Assembly: GCA_029779535.1 (NCBI GenBank)
Contig: JAKPAG010000054.1
Coordinates: 52,979-116,978 of the forward strand
Length of the DNA: 64,000 nucleotides
Direction of reading: 5' to 3'
From: Pseudomonadota bacterium
GTDB lineage: Bacteria > Pseudomonadota > Alphaproteobacteria > Sphingomonadales > Sphingomonadaceae
Shown: in pieces, positions 61,975 to 64,000 of the stretch
Layout: each line of letters begins with the position of its first letter
Position numbering within the stretch: position 1 is the first letter of the stretch
Program-made: the position numbers and the translations under genes
Notes under the pieces: model-generated
Told to the model about the DNA's origin: nothing
Databases searched by the model: none
Seen by the model: only the letters and a program-made list of their open reading frames with translations

Positions 61975-64000
61975 GTGTCCCAGCTTTCCGAATCCCCGTC
62001 CGGCCCCATGGCCGACACCTTGCTCGACGGCCTGAATGCGCCGCAACGCGAAGCCGTGCTTGCCACCGAAGGGCCGGTGCTGATGCTGGCGGGGGCCGGC
62101 ACCGGCAAGACCGCGGCGCTCACCGCGCGGCTGGCCCACCTGATCCGCACCCGCCGCGCCTGGCCGAGCGAGATCCTCTGCGTCACTGTCACCAACAAGG
62201 CGGCGCGCGAAATGCGCGAACGCGTCGGCCAGCTGGTCGGCCCGGCGGTGGAAGGGATGCCGTGGCTCGGCACGTTCCATTCGATTGCCGCCAAGATGCT
62301 GCGCCGCCATGCCGAACTGGTCGGGCTGCAATCGAACTACACGATCATCGATACCGACGACCAGCTGCGCCTGCTCAAGCAGCTGATCCAGGCCGAAGGG
62401 CTGGATGAAAAGCGCTGGCCCGCCCGCCAGCTTGCCCAGTGCATCGACCGCTGGAAGAACAAGGGGCTGAACCCGCAGGACATTGATGCCGCCGAAAGCG
62501 AAAGCTATGCCAATGGCCGGGGGCAGAAGTTCTACCAGCTGTACCAGGACCGGCTGCGCGCGCTGAACGCCTGCGATTTCGGCGATCTGCTGCTGCACAT
62601 GCTGAACGTCCTGCGCAGTCACCGCGACGTGCTGGAACAATACCAGCAGCGCTTCAAATACGTCATGGTCGACGAATACCAGGACACCAACCAGGTCCAG
62701 TACCTGTGGCTGCGCCTGCTGGCCCAGGGCCGCAAGAACATCTGCGTGGTGGGCGACGACGACCAGTCGATCTATTCCTGGCGCGGCGCGGAAGTGGCCA
62801 ACATCCTGCGCTTCGAACAGGATTTTCCGGGCGCCAAGGTGATCCGGCTGGAACAGAACTATCGCTCCACTCCGGACATCCTTGCCGCCGCCTCCGGCCT
62901 GATCGACGCCAACAGCCAGCGGCTCGGCAAGAGCTTGTGGACGGAGCGCAATGGCGGAGACAAGGTCCGCGTGATCGGCGTGTGGGACGCGCCCGAGGAA
63001 GCGCGCCGCGTCGGCGACGAGATCGAGCGGCTGGAGCGCGAGGGCGCCCCGCTCAGCGAAGTGGCGATCCTGGTCCGCGCGCAGTACCAGACCCGCGAAT
63101 TCGAAGATCGCTTCATCGCGATCGGCCTGTCCTACAAGATCATCGGCGGCTTCCGCTTCTATGAACGCGCGGAAATCCGCGATGCCCTGGCCTATCTGCG
63201 GCTGATCGCGCAGCCGAGCGACGACCTCGCGTTCGAGCGGATCTACAATACCCCCAAGCGCGGCCTGGGCGACAAGACGCTGGAAAAGCTCCACCGCCAC
63301 GCCCGCGCGCGCGGCGTGCCCCTCAGCCTGGCGGCTGTCGAGATCACCGATACCGACGAGCTGCCGGCCCGCGCCCGGGGCACCCTGCTCGCGCTGATGC
63401 GCGATGTGGGGCGCTGGCGCGATCTCGCCAGGTCGGCCAGCCCGGCCGAACTGGTGCGCACGCTGATGGACGAAAGTGGCTACACCGCCGCGCTCCAGGC
63501 CGAAAAGACCGCCGAAAGCGCCGGGCGGCTGGAAAACCTCTCGGAACTCGCCCGCGCGATGGAGGAATACGAGACGCTGGGCGATTTCCTCGAACACGTC
63601 AGCCTGGTGATGGACAACGACCGCGCCGACGATGCCGACAAGGTCACGATCATGACCATCCACGCCGCCAAAGGACTGGAATTCGACAACGTGTTCCTGG
63701 TCGGCTGGGAGGAAGGCGTGTTCCCCAGCCAGCGCGCGCTGGACGAGGGGGGGCTCGCCAGCCTCGAGGAGGAACGCCGCCTCGCCTATGTCGCGATTAC
63801 CCGCGCGCGGCGGCGCTGCACCATCCTGCATGCCGCCAACCGCCGCATTTACGGCCAGTGGACCAGTTCGATCCCCAGCCGCTTCATTGCCGAATTGCCC
63901 GAAGCGCATGTCGAGCAGGAAAGCACCCTGTCGGGCGGCGCCTCGCTGTGGCGCGCGCAGTGGAGCGAACGCGACGATCCCTTCGCCCACGTCGCCCGTG
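61975..64000 (+). CDS. UvrD/PcrA-type ATP-dependent DNA helicase, 3' end outside the window
   Basis: 675 residues visible, open to the window edge. Superfamily 1A helicase: Q motif LNAPQREAVL, Walker A AGAGTGKTAAL (K45), VTNKAAREMRERV, GTFHSIAAKMLRRH, Walker B VMVDEYQDTN (D233-E234), VVGDDDQSIYSWRGA, RLEQNYRST, TIHAAKGLEFDNVFLVG and RLAYVAITRARR. It works in repair and removal of proteins from DNA. I start at GTG 61975 because the ATG at 61954 adds rare codons (AGT, TGT) and the ATG at 62008 leaves less N-terminus than relatives have; none has a good Shine-Dalgarno. Confidence 0.93.
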   Translation, partial: MSQLSESPSGPMADTLLDGLNAPQREAVLATEGPVLMLAGAGTGKTAALTARLAHLIRTRRAWPSEILCVTVTNKAAREMRERVGQLVGPAVEGMPWLGTFHSIAAKMLRRHAELVGLQSNYTIIDTDDQLRLLKQLIQAEGLDEKRWPARQLAQCIDRWKNKGLNPQDIDAAESESYANGRGQKFYQLYQDRLRALNACDFGDLLLHMLNVLRSHRDVLEQYQQRFKYVMVDEYQDTNQVQYLWLRLLAQGRKNICVVGDDDQSIYSWRGAEVANILRFEQDFPGAKVIRLEQNYRSTPDILAAASGLIDANSQRLGKSLWTERNGGDKVRVIGVWDAPEEARRVGDEIERLEREGAPLSEVAILVRAQYQTREFEDRFIAIGLSYKIIGGFRFYERAEIRDALAYLRLIAQPSDDLAFERIYNTPKRGLGDKTLEKLHRHARARGVPLSLAAVEITDTDELPARARGTLLALMRDVGRWRDLARSASPAELVRTLMDESGYTAALQAEKTAESAGRLENLSELARAMEEYETLGDFLEHVSLVMDNDRADDADKVTIMTIHAAKGLEFDNVFLVGWEEGVFPSQRALDEGGLASLEEERRLAYVAITRARRRCTILHAANRRIYGQWTSSIPSRFIAELPEAHVEQESTLSGGASLWRAQWSERDDPFAHVAR

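Noticed and set aside
61924..63990. 688-codon minus-strand frame at the right end
   Set aside because: Antisense to the UvrD/PcrA helicase, which has every helicase motif but is open at the window edge.

Overview
The window is GC-rich (roughly two-thirds G+C by eye), gene-dense chromosomal DNA from an alphaproteobacterium, most likely a sphingomonad (Novosphingobium, Sphingobium or Erythrobacteraceae type). The evidence is the FYDLGK zinc-ribbon protein beside an Ala tRNA, a CP4-like class II AroA, the order trpF...trpB-trpA-accD-folC, cmk next to rpsA, a MurC-like protein of its own type, and the ffh-rpsP-rimM-trmD-rplS set. No phage, transposon, CRISPR array or rRNA operon is visible. Most of the window is core metabolism and information processing with single accessory genes placed between conserved blocks.

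Layout. 1-5.8 kb: the start of lepA, then two tandem paralogous GGDEF-EAL-PilZ cyclic-di-GMP proteins, one cytosolic and one membrane-bound. 5.9-9.8 kb: phaC-phaZ and an FprA-type ferredoxin-NADP reductase (polyhydroxyalkanoate synthesis and mobilisation). 9.9-13.8 kb: D-aminoacylase-type amidohydrolase, an overlapping MDR oxidoreductase and a DUF2855 protein. 13.8-18 kb: dnaN with a Cys-cluster protein, a secreted hypothetical protein, and fabD-fabG. 18-20.3 kb: a divergent LD-carboxypeptidase / MurC-Mpl-like ligase pair (peptidoglycan recycling). 20.4-24 kb: PQQ dehydrogenase-cytochrome c, a GNAT acetyltransferase and DUF808. 24.2-25.5 kb: rpsF-rpsR-rplI. 25.6-26.4 kb: a lower-GC methyltransferase with two dyads upstream, the best candidate for recent acquisition.

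26.4-34 kb: amn, M2 peptidyl-dipeptidase, hydrolase, asd and S9 peptidase. 34-38.9 kb: rplS-trmD and rimM-rpsP-ffh, with an oppositely oriented secreted amidase-like gene between trmD and rimM; then tRNA-Ala(GGC) with a good terminator. 39-46 kb: aroA, a small membrane protein, cmk, cytochrome c, rpsA, gloB and a quinone oxidoreductase. 46-56.4 kb: a GH125 mannosidase, purB, lapA-like, pyrF, SIMPL, trpF, a small outer-membrane barrel on the other strand, trpB-trpA-accD-folC. 56.4-64 kb: AmpG permease, a lone Rieske oxygenase, an RluB-type pseudouridine synthase with a repeat tail, rsmD, an MHS-type MFS transporter and the start of a UvrD/PcrA helicase that leaves the window.

Functional themes are c-di-GMP signalling beside PHA storage, peptidoglycan recycling (LdcA, Mpl-like ligase, AmpG, amidase-like protein), peptide uptake and turnover (M2, S9, D-aminoacylase), and Trp/fatty acid/folate biosynthesis with stop-start overlaps suggesting translational coupling. 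I did not find an obviously new multi-gene system. The least explained items are the complementary motif losses in the c-di-GMP pair, the atypical Mur ligase, the PQQ enzyme without its vicinal cysteines, and the low-GC methyltransferase insert.
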